Position numbers and translations under genes: made by a program. From NCBI GenBank assembly GCA_021413825.1, contig JAIOPQ010000100.1:1-44687 (forward strand): DNA of 44,687 nucleotides, given 5' to 3'. The stretch's first letter is position 1, and every line of letters begins with the position of its first letter. The notes under the pieces are model-generated. The model was given only the letters and a program-made list of their open reading frames with translations. It had not been told where the DNA came from and ran no database searches. The DNA is from Spirochaetia bacterium (GTDB lineage: Bacteria > Spirochaetota > Leptospiria > Leptospirales > Leptonemataceae). Positions 8,402 through 17,476 of the stretch are shown piece by piece.

Positions 8402-8926
8402 ATGGCAAAAAAAACTAAGAAATCATCAGCAAAAAAATCAACAAAGAAAGCGCCTAAAAAGGCGGCACGTCCAGTAGCTAAAAAGATCCCAAAGAAATCG
8501 GCAAAGAAGCCTACGGTCAGTAAGGCTGCAAGTGCTCCTAAGCCTCCCATGATCCGTCGCGGCGATGTCTTTTGGACAGAGCTCAATACATCGAATCCAG
8601 ATGCTGGATTGAAGTTCTATCAGAAGCTATTTGGTTGGTCCAGTAAGCCCATGCCAATGGGGCCGGATATGACTTACAACGTTCTTGTTCAAAACGGAAA
8701 AGAGTTTGGTGGTGTACTGAAAACTCAGGATCCTGCAGCACCTTCGACCTGGCTCTCATACTTCTGGGTAGATAGTGTGGATCAGGCTACAGAGACTGCA
8801 AAACAATTGGGGGGCACAGTGCTCATGCCTCCTGGTGATATTCCAGGAACCGGCCGCATGTCAGTGATTCAGGACCCTACGGGTGCTTCATTTGCGCTTT
8901 TTCACTCAGACAACGCAAGGCCTTAA
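8402..8926 (+). CDS. VOC/glyoxalase-fold protein with N-terminal histone H1-like lysine tail
   Basis: 174 residues. Residues 1-50 contain 18 Lys and one Arg, no Asp or Glu, in repeats such as SAKKSTKKAPKK, like the tails of histone H1, AlgP or Hc1. Residues ~52-174 are a vicinal-oxygen-chelate module: GDVFWTELNTSNPDAGLKFY and GRMSVIQDPTGASFALF are typical of the bacterial VOC family with two beta-alpha-beta-beta-beta units. ATG at 8402 is chosen over an upstream start at 8369 because it directly opens the Lys tail. The tail suggests nucleic-acid association; the VOC substrate is unknown. Runs of eight and seven A's lie in the tail coding region. The 3' end overlaps the convergent gene by 50 bases. 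Confidence 0.8.
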   Translation: MAKKTKKSSAKKSTKKAPKKAARPVAKKIPKKSAKKPTVSKAASAPKPPMIRRGDVFWTELNTSNPDAGLKFYQKLFGWSSKPMPMGPDMTYNVLVQNGKEFGGVLKTQDPAAPSTWLSYFWVDSVDQATETAKQLGGTVLMPPGDIPGTGRMSVIQDPTGASFALFHSDNARP

Positions 8927-9431
8927 ACACGTCGGATAGCCGCTCGTCGGGATCAATACTGATGAGCGACTGTCCAACAAATTCAAAGAAGTCAAGAAAG
9001 AACCTTCTATTGACTACCATGGGTGAGCTGATATCGCCGTAGCCCAGGATATAGCTGTCATAACTGCATTGGATTCCAAAACTCTGCAAATTCCATTCGA
9101 GCGAATCGTCCATGGATGCATTTTGGTTCAATGACTCTTCCGCCTTACAGACTGCCTCTGCACATTCACGCAGCTCAGGAATCCAGATGGCAGAGGCAAG
9201 TTTGCACAGCCCGTTAAATCTGGTCCGATCAGAATGGATCCAGATGAGATCCGCTCGCCCAATGAGTTTCCCCTGGTAAGCGAAAAAATTCGCACCAAAG
9301 ATCCGCGCGCTCTTGATTGCCGGGAAGGATTCGAAGGGATTTACCTGGGGCTTGGCTACGGCATATTTCTCTTCAGCGCGGGCCAGTGCCACTTGTTCGA
9401 AGTCAGAAAGATTATCCCAGGAATCACTCAC
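8877..9431 (-). CDS. Conserved-looking hypothetical protein, no recognised domain
   Basis: 184 residues, soluble, no signal peptide or membrane segment. The N-terminus is MSDSWDNLSDFEQVALARAE; a region KSARIFGANFFAYQGKLIGR is followed by LIWIHSDRTRFNGL, and there are several Trp and Tyr residues in the middle. I recognise no family. Support comes from a long clean frame, reasonable amino-acid composition and its own divergent intergenic region shared with the tetR promoter. Its last 50 bases lie antisense to the end of the VOC gene, so the two convergent transcripts must overlap. A link to the alkB operon by divergent regulation is possible but not shown. Confidence 0.55.
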   Translation of the reverse strand: MSDSWDNLSDFEQVALARAEEKYAVAKPQVNPFESFPAIKSARIFGANFFAYQGKLIGRADLIWIHSDRTRFNGLCKLASAIWIPELRECAEAVCKAEESLNQNASMDDSLEWNLQSFGIQCSYDSYILGYGDISSPMVVNRRFFLDFFEFVGQSLISIDPDERLSDVFKALRCLSEKAQMKHP

Positions 9432-9486
9432 GGTTCAAGCCCCGAACCCCACACGCTGGGGGACAAGGAATAAACACTGTTTTGAG

Positions 9487-9514
9487 TTGACAGAAATCCG
9501 AACTGATTTATATT
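9487..9514 (+). promoter_or_regulatory. Sigma70-type promoter of tetR-alkB-fdx operon
   Basis: A perfect -35 TTGACA (9487-9492) is followed after 16 bases by TATATT (9509-9514), a near-consensus -10. It ends about 37 bases before the tetR ATG at 9552, which has GAGGAG as ribosome site. This is the strongest sigma70-like promoter I found in the window. Confidence 0.65.
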
Positions 9515-9520
9515 GAACAT

Positions 9521-9538
9521 TCGTTATAAATAAAACGA
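9521..9538. promoter_or_regulatory. Candidate TetR operator (imperfect palindrome)
   Basis: TCGTT (9521-9525) and AACGA (9534-9538) form inverted half-sites, with TA/TA also pairing inside (9527-9528 with 9531-9532). It lies just downstream of the -10 box, around the expected transcription start, where a bound repressor would block initiation. Autoregulation by the adjacent TetR protein is the simplest reading. Confidence 0.45.
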
Positions 9539-9551
9539 GGAGAGCGAGCCA

Positions 9552-10109
9552 ATGCCGAAAATTGTCGATCACGATGCACTTCGCATCGACCTGTTGGATC
9601 GTAGTTTTGAACTCTTTGCGCGGCGCGGATATGAGGGATTAACCATCCGACAGATAGCCGAGGAGCTTGAACTTTCAACGGGCAGCCTCTATCACTACTT
9701 TGATTCAAAGGAGGCCATCTTTGTCCAAATGCTCGCTCATGTGAGTCAGACAGATGTAGGTTTGGCCGTGGGATCGCTACCGAATGATGCGGGCCCGATT
9801 GAGCGAATCGAAATTCTCCTGGATTTCATAGCAATGCGCGAGAAGCATTTCCAGAATCTGCTCTTCATTGTTCTGGACTATTTTAGACATCCAGGCGCAG
9901 ACCAAAACGTTATGCGGCAAACAATACGCTATTACCGGCAGGCAATCAGCATCAATCTCAGAATCGACGATGAAGGCAGGGCTGCAACGCTACTGAGTCT
10001 GATTATTGGGCATCTGTTGCAGCGATTGCTCGATCCGCAATTCGCTTTTGACAGAAAGAGCAATTTCGGGAAAGGAATCATAAGTCAATTTGCGGAGGCA
10101 AGAATATGA
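9552..10109 (+). CDS. TetR/AcrR family transcriptional regulator
   Basis: 185 residues. The N-terminal DNA-binding domain is clear: LDRSFELFARRGYEGLTIRQ, then the recognition region LSTGSLYHYFDSKEAIF (~48-64). The rest is a helical ligand-binding and dimerisation domain without recognised specificity. It has a strong ribosome site (GAGGAG, eight bases upstream) and a near-consensus promoter with an imperfect palindrome over the likely start. Its TGA overlaps the ATG of alkB by four bases, so it most likely represses its own operon and is relieved by an alkane, alcohol or fatty-acyl ligand; the ligand is inferred from context only. Confidence 0.92.
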   Translation: MPKIVDHDALRIDLLDRSFELFARRGYEGLTIRQIAEELELSTGSLYHYFDSKEAIFVQMLAHVSQTDVGLAVGSLPNDAGPIERIEILLDFIAMREKHFQNLLFIVLDYFRHPGADQNVMRQTIRYYRQAISINLRIDDEGRAATLLSLIIGHLLQRLLDPQFAFDRKSNFGKGIISQFAEARI

Positions 10110-11260
10110 TAAAGTATCTAAAGTATTTGTTTACGCCAGTTCTAATGAGCTGTGTTACACTGGGGATTCTACTCGGTGGCGGCTGGATGTGGCTTGGCAT
10201 TTCTGCTATTTTCGTTTTCGTGGTTGGCGGTGATGCGCTATCGGGCGATGATCTGAGCAGACCTGAATTTGCGCACAAGTGGATTCTCAATCTGAATTTG
10301 TATGCAACTCTACCCGTGCTGATAGCCATGCTTTTTGCTCTAGCCTGGATGTGCGGAAACGGCAGAAGCGACGCATTTGGATTCGGCGTTTGGATTCAAA
10401 CTCTGACGGGCTACGACATATTCGCCGCACGGGCGGCAACATCGGCCATGGACCTTGTGGGTGCTGTATTAAGCGTGGGCCTCGCTTCTGCAGGATATGG
10501 GACTAACGTTGCGCATGAACTAACCCACCGAACTTCCGATCCAATTGCCATGATCACTGGTCGGTGGCTCCTGGCTCTAGGTTGCCAGGCGGACTTTTCA
10601 ATTGAGCACGTATACGGGCATCATTTGCACGTTGCCACAGCCAAAGATCCGGCAACTGCGCTGCGCGGGGAAAATGTGTATTCGTTCATCATTCGTTCCA
10701 CGTTGCAAGGTCATAAGAGCGCGTGGAATCTAGAGAGCAATCGCTTGATAAAACGCGGATACGGAGTCTTTTCGTGGCGCAATCGCATGCTTCGCGGTTA
10801 TGCGATGAGTTTGTCAGTGGCCGCTGGATTCGCAGTTCTTGGGGGGAGCATCGGATTACTGGTCTTCCTGGGCCAATCTGCAGTTTCAAAATCGATCCTG
10901 GAGATTGTGAATTATATGGAGCATTATGGGCTTGTGCGGGTCCCCGGCCAACTGGTCATGCCAAGGCATTCTTGGAATACCAACAAATGGATGAGTTCCC
11001 TTGTCCTTTATTCCCTAACACGACATTCTGCTCACCATGAAAAAGGAAGTCTTCCCTTTTACGAACTCAGTCCGTACGCCGATGCGCCAACTATGCCCTT
11101 TGGATATCTGACAACCATTGTCATTGCGATGGTTCCGCCCCTTTGGAACCGCGTAATGGACGACAAGCTTGCCGATTGGGACAGGCGCTTTGCAACCGCA
11201 GAAGAACGTGCGTTAGCCTCTGGAACCACGGGAGCTACGCTGAGGCCCGAACATGTTTAG
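10106..11260 (+). CDS. alkB: AlkB-family integral-membrane alkane 1-monooxygenase
   Basis: 384 residues with about six hydrophobic segments. The di-iron histidine boxes are all present: HELTHR (137-142), EHVYGHH (167-173), and RHSAHH (306-311); the AlkB-specific NYMEHYG (269-275) is also there, with RHSWNTN next to it. This set distinguishes alkane hydroxylases from fatty-acid desaturases. The enzyme would oxidise the terminal methyl of alkanes or related chains in the inner membrane, using O2 and two electrons. Start ATG at 10106 overlaps the tetR stop. The usual rubredoxin partner is absent from the operon; a plant-type [2Fe-2S] ferredoxin follows instead, overlapping by eight bases. XylM-like substrates remain possible. 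Confidence 0.9.
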   Translation: MIKYLKYLFTPVLMSCVTLGILLGGGWMWLGISAIFVFVVGGDALSGDDLSRPEFAHKWILNLNLYATLPVLIAMLFALAWMCGNGRSDAFGFGVWIQTLTGYDIFAARAATSAMDLVGAVLSVGLASAGYGTNVAHELTHRTSDPIAMITGRWLLALGCQADFSIEHVYGHHLHVATAKDPATALRGENVYSFIIRSTLQGHKSAWNLESNRLIKRGYGVFSWRNRMLRGYAMSLSVAAGFAVLGGSIGLLVFLGQSAVSKSILEIVNYMEHYGLVRVPGQLVMPRHSWNTNKWMSSLVLYSLTRHSAHHEKGSLPFYELSPYADAPTMPFGYLTTIVIAMVPPLWNRVMDDKLADWDRRFATAEERALASGTTGATLRPEHV

Positions 11261-11558
11261 TCTTTTCAAAACTACCCAATCCGAGCTGAGAGCTCGAATT
11301 GAGCCGGCCGGGATTGAGCTGACTCTGAAACCGGATCAATCCATTCTTGAAAGCGCGCTGAGTGCAGACATACTCTATCCGCACAATTGCAGAGTTGGCA
11401 GTTGCACCAGTTGCAAGAGTCGTCTACTCAGCGGCAAGATCAAGGAATTGTCAGACACGGGTTATGTTCTTTCGGAGGAAGAGATTCAAGCAGGAATGAT
11501 ACTGGCATGCCAATCAATCCCGCTGACGAACCTTACTCTTCAGGTGGAGCTGGACTAA
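11253..11558 (+). CDS. [2Fe-2S] ferredoxin, probable electron donor to AlkB
   Basis: 101 residues, plant/bacterial-type 2Fe-2S fold. Ligands are C46, C51 and C54 (CRVGSCTSC) and C86 (ILACQS). The sequence around KELSDTGYVLSEEEIQAGMI is close in type to ferredoxin domains of XylA/BenC-type oxygenase reductases. It has no reductase domain, so a separate ferredoxin reductase must reduce it. The eight-base overlap with alkB implies coupled expression and makes it the likely electron donor. Its TAA interlocks with the TAG of the convergent gene (CTAA at 11555-11558), leaving no room for a terminator between the operons. Confidence 0.9.
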   Translation: MFSLFKTTQSELRARIEPAGIELTLKPDQSILESALSADILYPHNCRVGSCTSCKSRLLSGKIKELSDTGYVLSEEEIQAGMILACQSIPLTNLTLQVELD

Positions 11559-12952
11559 TTATCGCAGCGTGTAGAGGTAGTATTGAGTTCCGTGGCGCTG
11601 ACAGCCCCGAGAGCAATGCTCGCATCTTCAATAACTTGATACCGAATGACGCGCGCAGGATTGTTACTGCGCAGCTGTTCAACCTTATTGGCCACTGCTC
11701 CCACAATTTCGAATTCGGGAATCCGGGAGTTGGTTCGTTTGTTTAGGAGTCCCGTTCCGACGTATGCGTGATAAGAATAAGTCTGGCGCATAATCCAGCT
11801 CGTAGGAAGCGCAAAGAACAGCAACACGAGCACTGCCATTTCAAATCTTGACCTTTTAGCAGGCGAGGAATCCGCTAAGCCTGCCAGCTGGCGGACAATT
11901 TCTCCGCCCACAATCGCTCCGACTAGATTGAGGCCATGCCATAACGGGTATACATGATACTGAAAGCCGCGCCGTTGCGCCGCGTACGAGAAAAGTCCGG
12001 CTCCCAGAAAAAGGAAAACCTGAACAGTTGCCCGATCTCGCTTAAACCAGAGAAGAGATAAGATCAAGAGTATGTGGAACAGAGTGAGGTGCCCTGTATC
12101 TCCTACATCTTTGATTGGCGTATTGATATTCAGGAGCCAGCGATCCGGCCTAAACGTAAATAGATCAGCGATCAGCGGCAGCATGGGCCTGGCTTCCCAG
12201 GAAGCGTACGTAACGTTAAGCGACCACCATGATGTAATTGCTAGCGCCAATTTTCCAGAAATAATCAGGGGAGTTAACATCCCAATGCTCACTACCGCTC
12301 CCACTCCAAGGAATACTGCAACCCCACGCGTACGTTCTCCTGCGGACGCCTTCCAGATGGGCTGCAAAAATAGAAATACAAGCACCGCTGACGTAGGCTT
12401 GATCCAGCAGGCGCAAAAGAGGGAGAAGGCTCCGAGCATCCAAAAGATTCGTGCGTTTCTGGTGCTGAGATCCGGTTCGCTCAGCTTTAGGCTCGCGGCA
12501 AGTGCGCCGAGCCAGAAAGGAAGCATGAGAGTTTCGCGCTGAAACGCCCCAAACGGTGTTGCTTCAGCGATTAGGGTGAATGTTAGGGCTACGCCCGTTA
12601 GTGCAGCAGGAATAGAAAAAAGGCGCAGAGTGTAGTAGGTGCTCATCGCAAGAACACAAATCCACGTTACGTCGAGTAGCCTGAAACCAATATCATCCAC
12701 GCCGAACAAGACCAATCCAAGCATGTGAATGTAATGAGTGAGAGGCAAATTGAGCGATAGAATTTCAGTCCACGGCATCTGCCCCTGCATCCACGACCAG
12801 CTCTCAAAACGTAGAATAGAAGCATCGAGGCTGATCGACAGGGGCCATCGCAGACTCATTAGCATGGTATCGATTCCGCGAAAGAATACAACGGAGAGGC
12901 TTCCGAACCACACAAAGTAGATAGATTTGGTAAGAGTAGAGGAGTTTATCAT
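11555..12952 (-). CDS. Polytopic membrane protein resembling GT-C glycosyltransferases
   Basis: 465 residues with about ten hydrophobic segments. After the first membrane segment, the loop around WPLSISLDASILRFESWSW is followed by MPWTEILSLNLPLTHYIHM, an arrangement seen in GT-C transferases of the dolichyl-mannosyltransferase/ArnT type, where an acidic residue in the first outer loop is catalytic. Later loops contain FQREtLM-like and YHVYPLWHG motifs, which also occur in that group. The donor would be a polyprenyl-phosphate sugar, acting at the periplasmic face. It is the last gene of an overlapping mnmG-lipid kinase-GT operon. Family placement is from pattern recognition; specificity is unknown. 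Confidence 0.65.
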   Translation of the reverse strand: MINSSTLTKSIYFVWFGSLSVVFFRGIDTMLMSLRWPLSISLDASILRFESWSWMQGQMPWTEILSLNLPLTHYIHMLGLVLFGVDDIGFRLLDVTWICVLAMSTYYTLRLFSIPAALTGVALTFTLIAEATPFGAFQRETLMLPFWLGALAASLKLSEPDLSTRNARIFWMLGAFSLFCACWIKPTSAVLVFLFLQPIWKASAGERTRGVAVFLGVGAVVSIGMLTPLIISGKLALAITSWWSLNVTYASWEARPMLPLIADLFTFRPDRWLLNINTPIKDVGDTGHLTLFHILLILSLLWFKRDRATVQVFLFLGAGLFSYAAQRRGFQYHVYPLWHGLNLVGAIVGGEIVRQLAGLADSSPAKRSRFEMAVLVLLFFALPTSWIMRQTYSYHAYVGTGLLNKRTNSRIPEFEIVGAVANKVEQLRSNNPARVIRYQVIEDASIALGAVSATELNTTSTRCDN

Positions 12953-13917
12953 AATACTATGGGAAGCTTCAGATGCATATTTCGAAAACGGATCGATCGC
13001 GGAGATTCAATAGGCGGAATTTCACCATCGAGTTCAAGGGAGATAGGATCGATTGGTTGAATGGAAACGTCAGACGATTCAAATTGCGTAAGCCCCGAAA
13101 CACCATCTAATTGACCGGCATATACTTTTCTGCTATCGAGCACAATGCGGAGCTTGCTTGTCTGGCGTATGCAAACCACCTGGAACGAACCATCTTCGAT
13201 ATTTCCAAACGGTGCCCATTTCATTCCACCACCGTTGAAACGCCCGTTGCAAACAAAGAAATTTACAATCCTTTCTTCAAATTCCTGTGTCTTCCCTTCC
13301 AAATCTACGTAAGAGATTTTGACACGCGCCGGTTTATACTGTATGAGCGTGCGCAGTGTATGATAGAAAAAAGCCGGAGTTCCGCTCTGAAAACTCGAGG
13401 CCTTTAGATTCTTAAGAACTTGCCCGGCAACTCCGGCAGACGCGATGTTCATGAAGTATCGCGTAAATCCCATTGGCTCGATTGTGGTTTCACCGCAATC
13501 CACCAGACGATATGCATTGGTTTGAAGCGCCACGGAATAATCCGGACTCATTGATCGAACCGTCTTATAGAAATCACCGCCAGTGCCCAGATTGATAAAT
13601 CCAAGTGGGATATCGTCGCTGAGCGACTTTCCCTTTTCAAAGTATCCGTTCATGGCTTCGTGAATGGTTCCGTCACCACCTGCTACAAGAATCTGACGGA
13701 ACTCACGTCCCTTCAAAGCTTCGCGTACGAGCTCCGTTGCATCGCCGGGCCCATGCGTAAAAATTAGTTCATAATCGCCAAGCATTTCGCGCAGGCGCGG
13801 CTGGATTAAGTCAAACTGTTGTAGGGCACGGCCATGCCCGCTCGTGGGATTTAGAATAAGCATGCGGCGAGGCCCGGGCTTCTTCTTTAGCCATTTGCGA
13901 ATGGATGCGATGATCAT
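12949..13917 (-). CDS. Diacylglycerol kinase-catalytic-domain lipid kinase (YegS/DgkB type)
   Basis: 322 residues. NPTSG (23-27) and VAGGDGT (78-84) are the nucleotide-binding motifs of the DAGK catalytic fold, followed by [17 protein letters not shown], the family's L-G-T-x-N-D-like motif with a second glycine. The C-terminal beta-domain ends with [17 protein letters not shown], also typical. It would phosphorylate a neutral lipid such as diacylglycerol at the membrane. It overlaps mnmG and the GT-C-like gene by four bases on either side, so all three are translationally coupled. The lipid and sugar genes may act together in glycolipid recycling, but this is inference. Confidence 0.85.
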   Translation of the reverse strand: MIIASIRKWLKKKPGPRRMLILNPTSGHGRALQQFDLIQPRLREMLGDYELIFTHGPGDATELVREALKGREFRQILVAGGDGTIHEAMNGYFEKGKSLSDDIPLGFINLGTGGDFYKTVRSMSPDYSVALQTNAYRLVDCGETTIEPMGFTRYFMNIASAGVAGQVLKNLKASSFQSGTPAFFYHTLRTLIQYKPARVKISYVDLEGKTQEFEERIVNFFVCNGRFNGGGMKWAPFGNIEDGSFQVVCIRQTSKLRIVLDSRKVYAGQLDGVSGLTQFESSDVSIQPIDPISLELDGEIPPIESPRSIRFRNMHLKLPIVL

Positions 13918-15806
13918 GCAGGTTGACCTGCTCTTTCATGTTCCAGGATTCGTAAATATATCAAATCGATGTCTGGTGGATCTACTCCGGAAATTCTGCT
14001 GGCGGTGGCCAGGTCGAACGGACGGAAGCGCTTGAGTTTTTCGCGTGCTTCTTTCTTGATTCCTGGAACAGTCTCATAGTCGAAGTCGGGCGGGATTATA
14101 TGATTCGAGGTCTTCTCGCGTCGTTCAACGCGATCTTCTTCGCGCTTCACGTAACCCGCGTATTTAATTTCAAGCTCGAGCACCCCGCGGTCCTCGCGCG
14201 GAAGATCTGAAAGTTCAGGAATCAGCGGCAGCATATCTTCAATTGAAAACTCGGGTCTCCGCAGGAGTGAATCAAGGGTTTTCCCAAAACCAGTTTTAGG
14301 CAATTCCACAGAGCGCTCCTGAAACATCGCTTCTAGCTCGGCATTTGGTTTGATGCCCCGCGTTGCAAAAATCTTCTTGAGGGAATTGATCCGCTCGTAT
14401 CGTTCTTGCATTTTTTCATACGCGGTGGCTTCAAGCACGCCCAGGTCCTTTCCATATTTCATTAAACGATAGTCGGCATTGTCCTGTCTTAGTAACAGGC
14501 GATGCTCTGCGCGGCTTGTGAACATTCGATACGGATCTTCTACACCTTTGAGCACAAGATCGTCTACGAGCACACCTATGTAGGCTTCGCCACGACCCAG
14601 AATAAACGGCTGTTCGCCACGTGCGGACCTAAGAACATTCAGCCCCGCCATGAGCCCTTGCGCTGCGGCTTCCTCGTATCCAGTGGTGCCGTTGATTTGT
14701 CCTGCGAAATATAAGTGCTTGATCTTTTTGGTTTCGAGTGCCTGTGTAAGTTCGCGCGGATCTACAAAATCGTACTCAACTGCATAACCTGGACGGATTA
14801 TCTCCGCATTTTCCATTCCCTGGATGCTTCGCACTACCTGCCACTGAATATCTTCCGGCAAACTTGTGGAAACACCGTTCAGATAGACTTCGCCGGTTTC
14901 TATTCCTTCCGGCTCGATGAACACCTGATGGCGCTCTTTATCTGCGAATCGTACGATTTTATCTTCTATAGAAGGGCAATAGCGCGGACCGCTGCTCTTG
15001 ATTTGTCCAGAATACATGGGTGAGCGATCAAGATTGGCGCGAATTACTTCATGGGTCTTTGCATTCGTATAGGCGATGTAACAGGAGATTTGTTTTTGAG
15101 TGATTGGATCACTTGAAAACGAAAATGCGCATGGAACTTCATCTGGTTCTTGCTCTTCCATTACACTGAGGTCAAGCGAACGCTTGAGAACCCGCGGCGG
15201 AGTTCCTGTTTTCAATCTACCCAAAGCAAAGCCGTAAGCACTCAAACAATCAGAGAGTTTCATTGCAGCTTGTTCTGCGATTCGTCCGGACTGCGCCTGG
15301 TATTCGCCAATGTGGATCAATGCCTGTAAAAAAGTACCAGTAGTGAGAATCACATAATTACAGAACAATTCCTGGCCCCGGCCGGTAACGATTCCTTTGA
15401 CTGTATCATTTTCAATTAGTAAAGAATCGCAAGTATCCTGTCTAAAGCTCATATTTGGAGTAGCTTCGAGGGTCCATTTAACTGCGTTCTGATAGGCTTT
15501 TTTTTCCGCTTGAGCCCGCGGCGCCCAGACTGCAGGTCCACGCGAGCGATTCAGCATTTTAAAGTGAATCCCAGTGCGATCAGTGACTCGACCCATAATT
15601 CCGCCGAGCGCATCTACCTCGCGCACCATATGTCCTTTTGCAATTCCGCCAATTGCGGGGTTGCAAGACATTTGCCCGATGGTGTCGAGGTTCATAGTAA
15701 GGAGTAGTGTCTTAAGTCCTCCCCGTGCGCAGGCATGCGCAGCCTCAGCGCCCGCATGACCGCCACCGACGACAATGACATCGTATCTGGTTGGAACGGA
15801 CTCCAT
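13914..15806 (-). CDS. mnmG: tRNA uridine-5-carboxymethylaminomethyl modification enzyme MnmG (GidA)
   Basis: 630 residues, full family length. The N-terminal FAD-binding [17 protein letters not shown] (~14-30) and the signature [14 protein letters not shown] are diagnostic, as are [10 protein letters not shown] and [18 protein letters not shown]. MnmG works with the GTPase MnmE to place the cmnm5 group on U34 of certain tRNAs, using 5,10-methylene-THF and FAD. The start [19 protein letters not shown] fits the family. It leads a minus-strand operon with a lipid kinase and a GT-C-like protein, an unusual company since MnmG is often near mnmE, rsmG or parAB. No sign of truncation. Confidence 0.97.
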   Translation of the reverse strand: MESVPTRYDVIVVGGGHAGAEAAHACARGGLKTLLLTMNLDTIGQMSCNPAIGGIAKGHMVREVDALGGIMGRVTDRTGIHFKMLNRSRGPAVWAPRAQAEKKAYQNAVKWTLEATPNMSFRQDTCDSLLIENDTVKGIVTGRGQELFCNYVILTTGTFLQALIHIGEYQAQSGRIAEQAAMKLSDCLSAYGFALGRLKTGTPPRVLKRSLDLSVMEEQEPDEVPCAFSFSSDPITQKQISCYIAYTNAKTHEVIRANLDRSPMYSGQIKSSGPRYCPSIEDKIVRFADKERHQVFIEPEGIETGEVYLNGVSTSLPEDIQWQVVRSIQGMENAEIIRPGYAVEYDFVDPRELTQALETKKIKHLYFAGQINGTTGYEEAAAQGLMAGLNVLRSARGEQPFILGRGEAYIGVLVDDLVLKGVEDPYRMFTSRAEHRLLLRQDNADYRLMKYGKDLGVLEATAYEKMQERYERINSLKKIFATRGIKPNAELEAMFQERSVELPKTGFGKTLDSLLRRPEFSIEDMLPLIPELSDLPREDRGVLELEIKYAGYVKREEDRVERREKTSNHIIPPDFDYETVPGIKKEAREKLKRFRPFDLATASRISGVDPPDIDLIYLRILEHERAGQPA

Positions 15807-15920
15807 GAGTGATCTTTTGTCAGCGCCAGTGCTCCGGCAAGTGGTTTATGGAAGGAATTGCGAATGCTTCTCTTTCTTGATTCGACTGGACGCGGCCACT
15901 CCGGTTTCTAAATTTCACGC

Positions 15921-16919
15921 ATGCGCTATCCGTTTAAGAATCTAGTCTTTAAGGGCGGCGGTGTTCTTGGGGTCGCGTACGCAGGTGTCGTTGAAGTCCT
16001 GGGTCGTGAGGGGATTCTGCAAGGTATCGAGAACCTGGCTGGAACGTCGGCCGGAGCGATTGCATCTCTTTTGCTTTCCCTCAGGTATGATGAGACGACT
16101 CTCAAGGAAATCATGCTGGAGTTGGATTTCAAACGATTCACCACAAAAGCCGAGCCCCTTCGTTTCCAGGATCGCTACGGCTGGTATTCGAGTGAGCCCG
16201 TTCGCGAGTGGTTGGAGGAAAGAATCCGCAAAGCGCGCGCGCCCGGCGAATTGTCCGGTAAGGAGACCTTCCACGACTTCCAACAGTCTGGATGCAGAAA
16301 TCTACTTGTGTTTGCCACAAACTTGAACACGCGCAGCAGCGTTGAATTCAGCGCTGCCAAGACTCCGGATGTTCGCGTAGTGGATGCCGTATTGGCTTCT
16401 CTGTCGATCCCGGGATTTTTTCAATCGTTTCAGTTTCCCGGAAACAATCCAAACAATCATATCTATGTTGATGGCGGAGCAATCATGAATTTTCCAATCA
16501 CGGCGTTTGACCTGCCCGCCAAGGATAAGCGCAGGCCACCGCGTGCGAATCCTGCGACAATTGGATTCCATCTGGAGTTGCTAGGAACAGAAGCACCTGC
16601 CAGTGACCTTGGATTTGGAACATTCGGAAAATGGGCTCAGCTTCTGTACGAGACGGTAAAGGACCTACAGTCCATGATGTTACTCACGTACCCGGAGCAT
16701 TTTGAGCGGACTGTGTTCATCGATAACGGCGGCATCTCGCCAATAGACTTTGAAATTACGCCGGAACAAAAGCAATGGCTAATCGATAGTGGTAAACAAT
16801 CGGTTGAAGGCTACTTGAAGTTATATCGATATAAGAATAGTTTTAGATCCAGGGCATTGCGCACGCTGATCAGATGGGGAAATAAACGTAGAGAGTATTT
16901 TCCGCCGCGTACGAAGTGA
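15921..16919 (+). CDS. Patatin-like phospholipase
   Basis: 332 residues. The oxyanion loop FKGGGVLGVAYAG (~10-22), nucleophile motif GTSAG (41-45, Ser43) and the dyad Asp in YVDGGAIMNFPI (near residue 187) are the complete patatin catalytic set (G-G-G, GxSxG, DGG). No signal peptide or membrane segment is seen, so it is probably a cytoplasmic acyl hydrolase of phospholipids or other acyl esters, unless exported by another route. It is divergent from mnmG with a 114-base gap. The C-terminus is basic (KRREYFPPRTK). No partner gene is obvious. Confidence 0.92.
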   Translation: MRYPFKNLVFKGGGVLGVAYAGVVEVLGREGILQGIENLAGTSAGAIASLLLSLRYDETTLKEIMLELDFKRFTTKAEPLRFQDRYGWYSSEPVREWLEERIRKARAPGELSGKETFHDFQQSGCRNLLVFATNLNTRSSVEFSAAKTPDVRVVDAVLASLSIPGFFQSFQFPGNNPNNHIYVDGGAIMNFPITAFDLPAKDKRRPPRANPATIGFHLELLGTEAPASDLGFGTFGKWAQLLYETVKDLQSMMLLTYPEHFERTVFIDNGGISPIDFEITPEQKQWLIDSGKQSVEGYLKLYRYKNSFRSRALRTLIRWGNKRREYFPPRTK

Positions 16920-17082
16920 CGAAATTTTTGGCACTTTAGTTCTCGTTGCTCTTGTAAAATTTTTCTAACCGCGTCCAAGAAAAATTGATTGAAGGCCGGG
17001 CCAGTGGTCCACTTGTCAGAGCCGGTTTAGATTCGCCGGTTGGATTACTCACATACTGGGCAGAATCAAATCAAGAGGAAGA

Positions 17083-17460
17083 ATGAAAAAGAAAATCGCA
17101 AGCATTGCAATTGCAGCACTGATGATCACAGGCGCTGCGGGATATCTTTCAGCAGAATCAGATTATGATTTTACTCTCGTTAACGGAACTGGATACGACA
17201 TAGACGCTGTCTTTGTTTCTCCTTCCAGTACGGAAGCATGGGGCAATGACGTAATGGGACAGGACGTACTGGTGAACGGACAGGCCGTAAAAATCGTATT
17301 CCATCCTACGGCCCAGGCCGCCTCCTGGGATCTGAAAATCAAATGGCATGACGAAGGATATCCTGCAGTTGTCTGGCATAACCTGGATCTGGCCACCATC
17401 AATAAGATCACACTCAAGTACAATCGCGAGAGTGGTGCAACCTCCATCGTAAAAGAGTAG
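17083..17460 (+). CDS. Small secreted protein of a conserved periplasmic family
   Basis: 125 residues. A Sec signal peptide is plain (MKKKIASIAIAALMITGAAG, cleavage near SAES). The mature part DFTLVNGTGYDIDAVFVSPS then continues through WGNDVMGQDVL and NGQAVKIVFHP to ITLKYNRESG. I recognise this as a widespread small beta-rich family of exported proteins (sometimes mislabelled argininosuccinate lyase) with no known function. A good ribosome site (AGAGGAAGA) precedes the ATG. The 163-base region upstream (16920-17082) contains no gene I can see, and a GC-rich hairpin follows. Confidence 0.8.
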   Translation: MKKKIASIAIAALMITGAAGYLSAESDYDFTLVNGTGYDIDAVFVSPSSTEAWGNDVMGQDVLVNGQAVKIVFHPTAQAASWDLKIKWHDEGYPAVVWHNLDLATINKITLKYNRESGATSIVKE

Positions 17461-17476
17461 TCTCGATCTGACCTTT

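Noticed and set aside
16920..17082. Possible small RNA or gene in the largest intergenic gap
   Set aside because: I found no convincing ORF, promoter pair or stable structure, only scattered short repeats.
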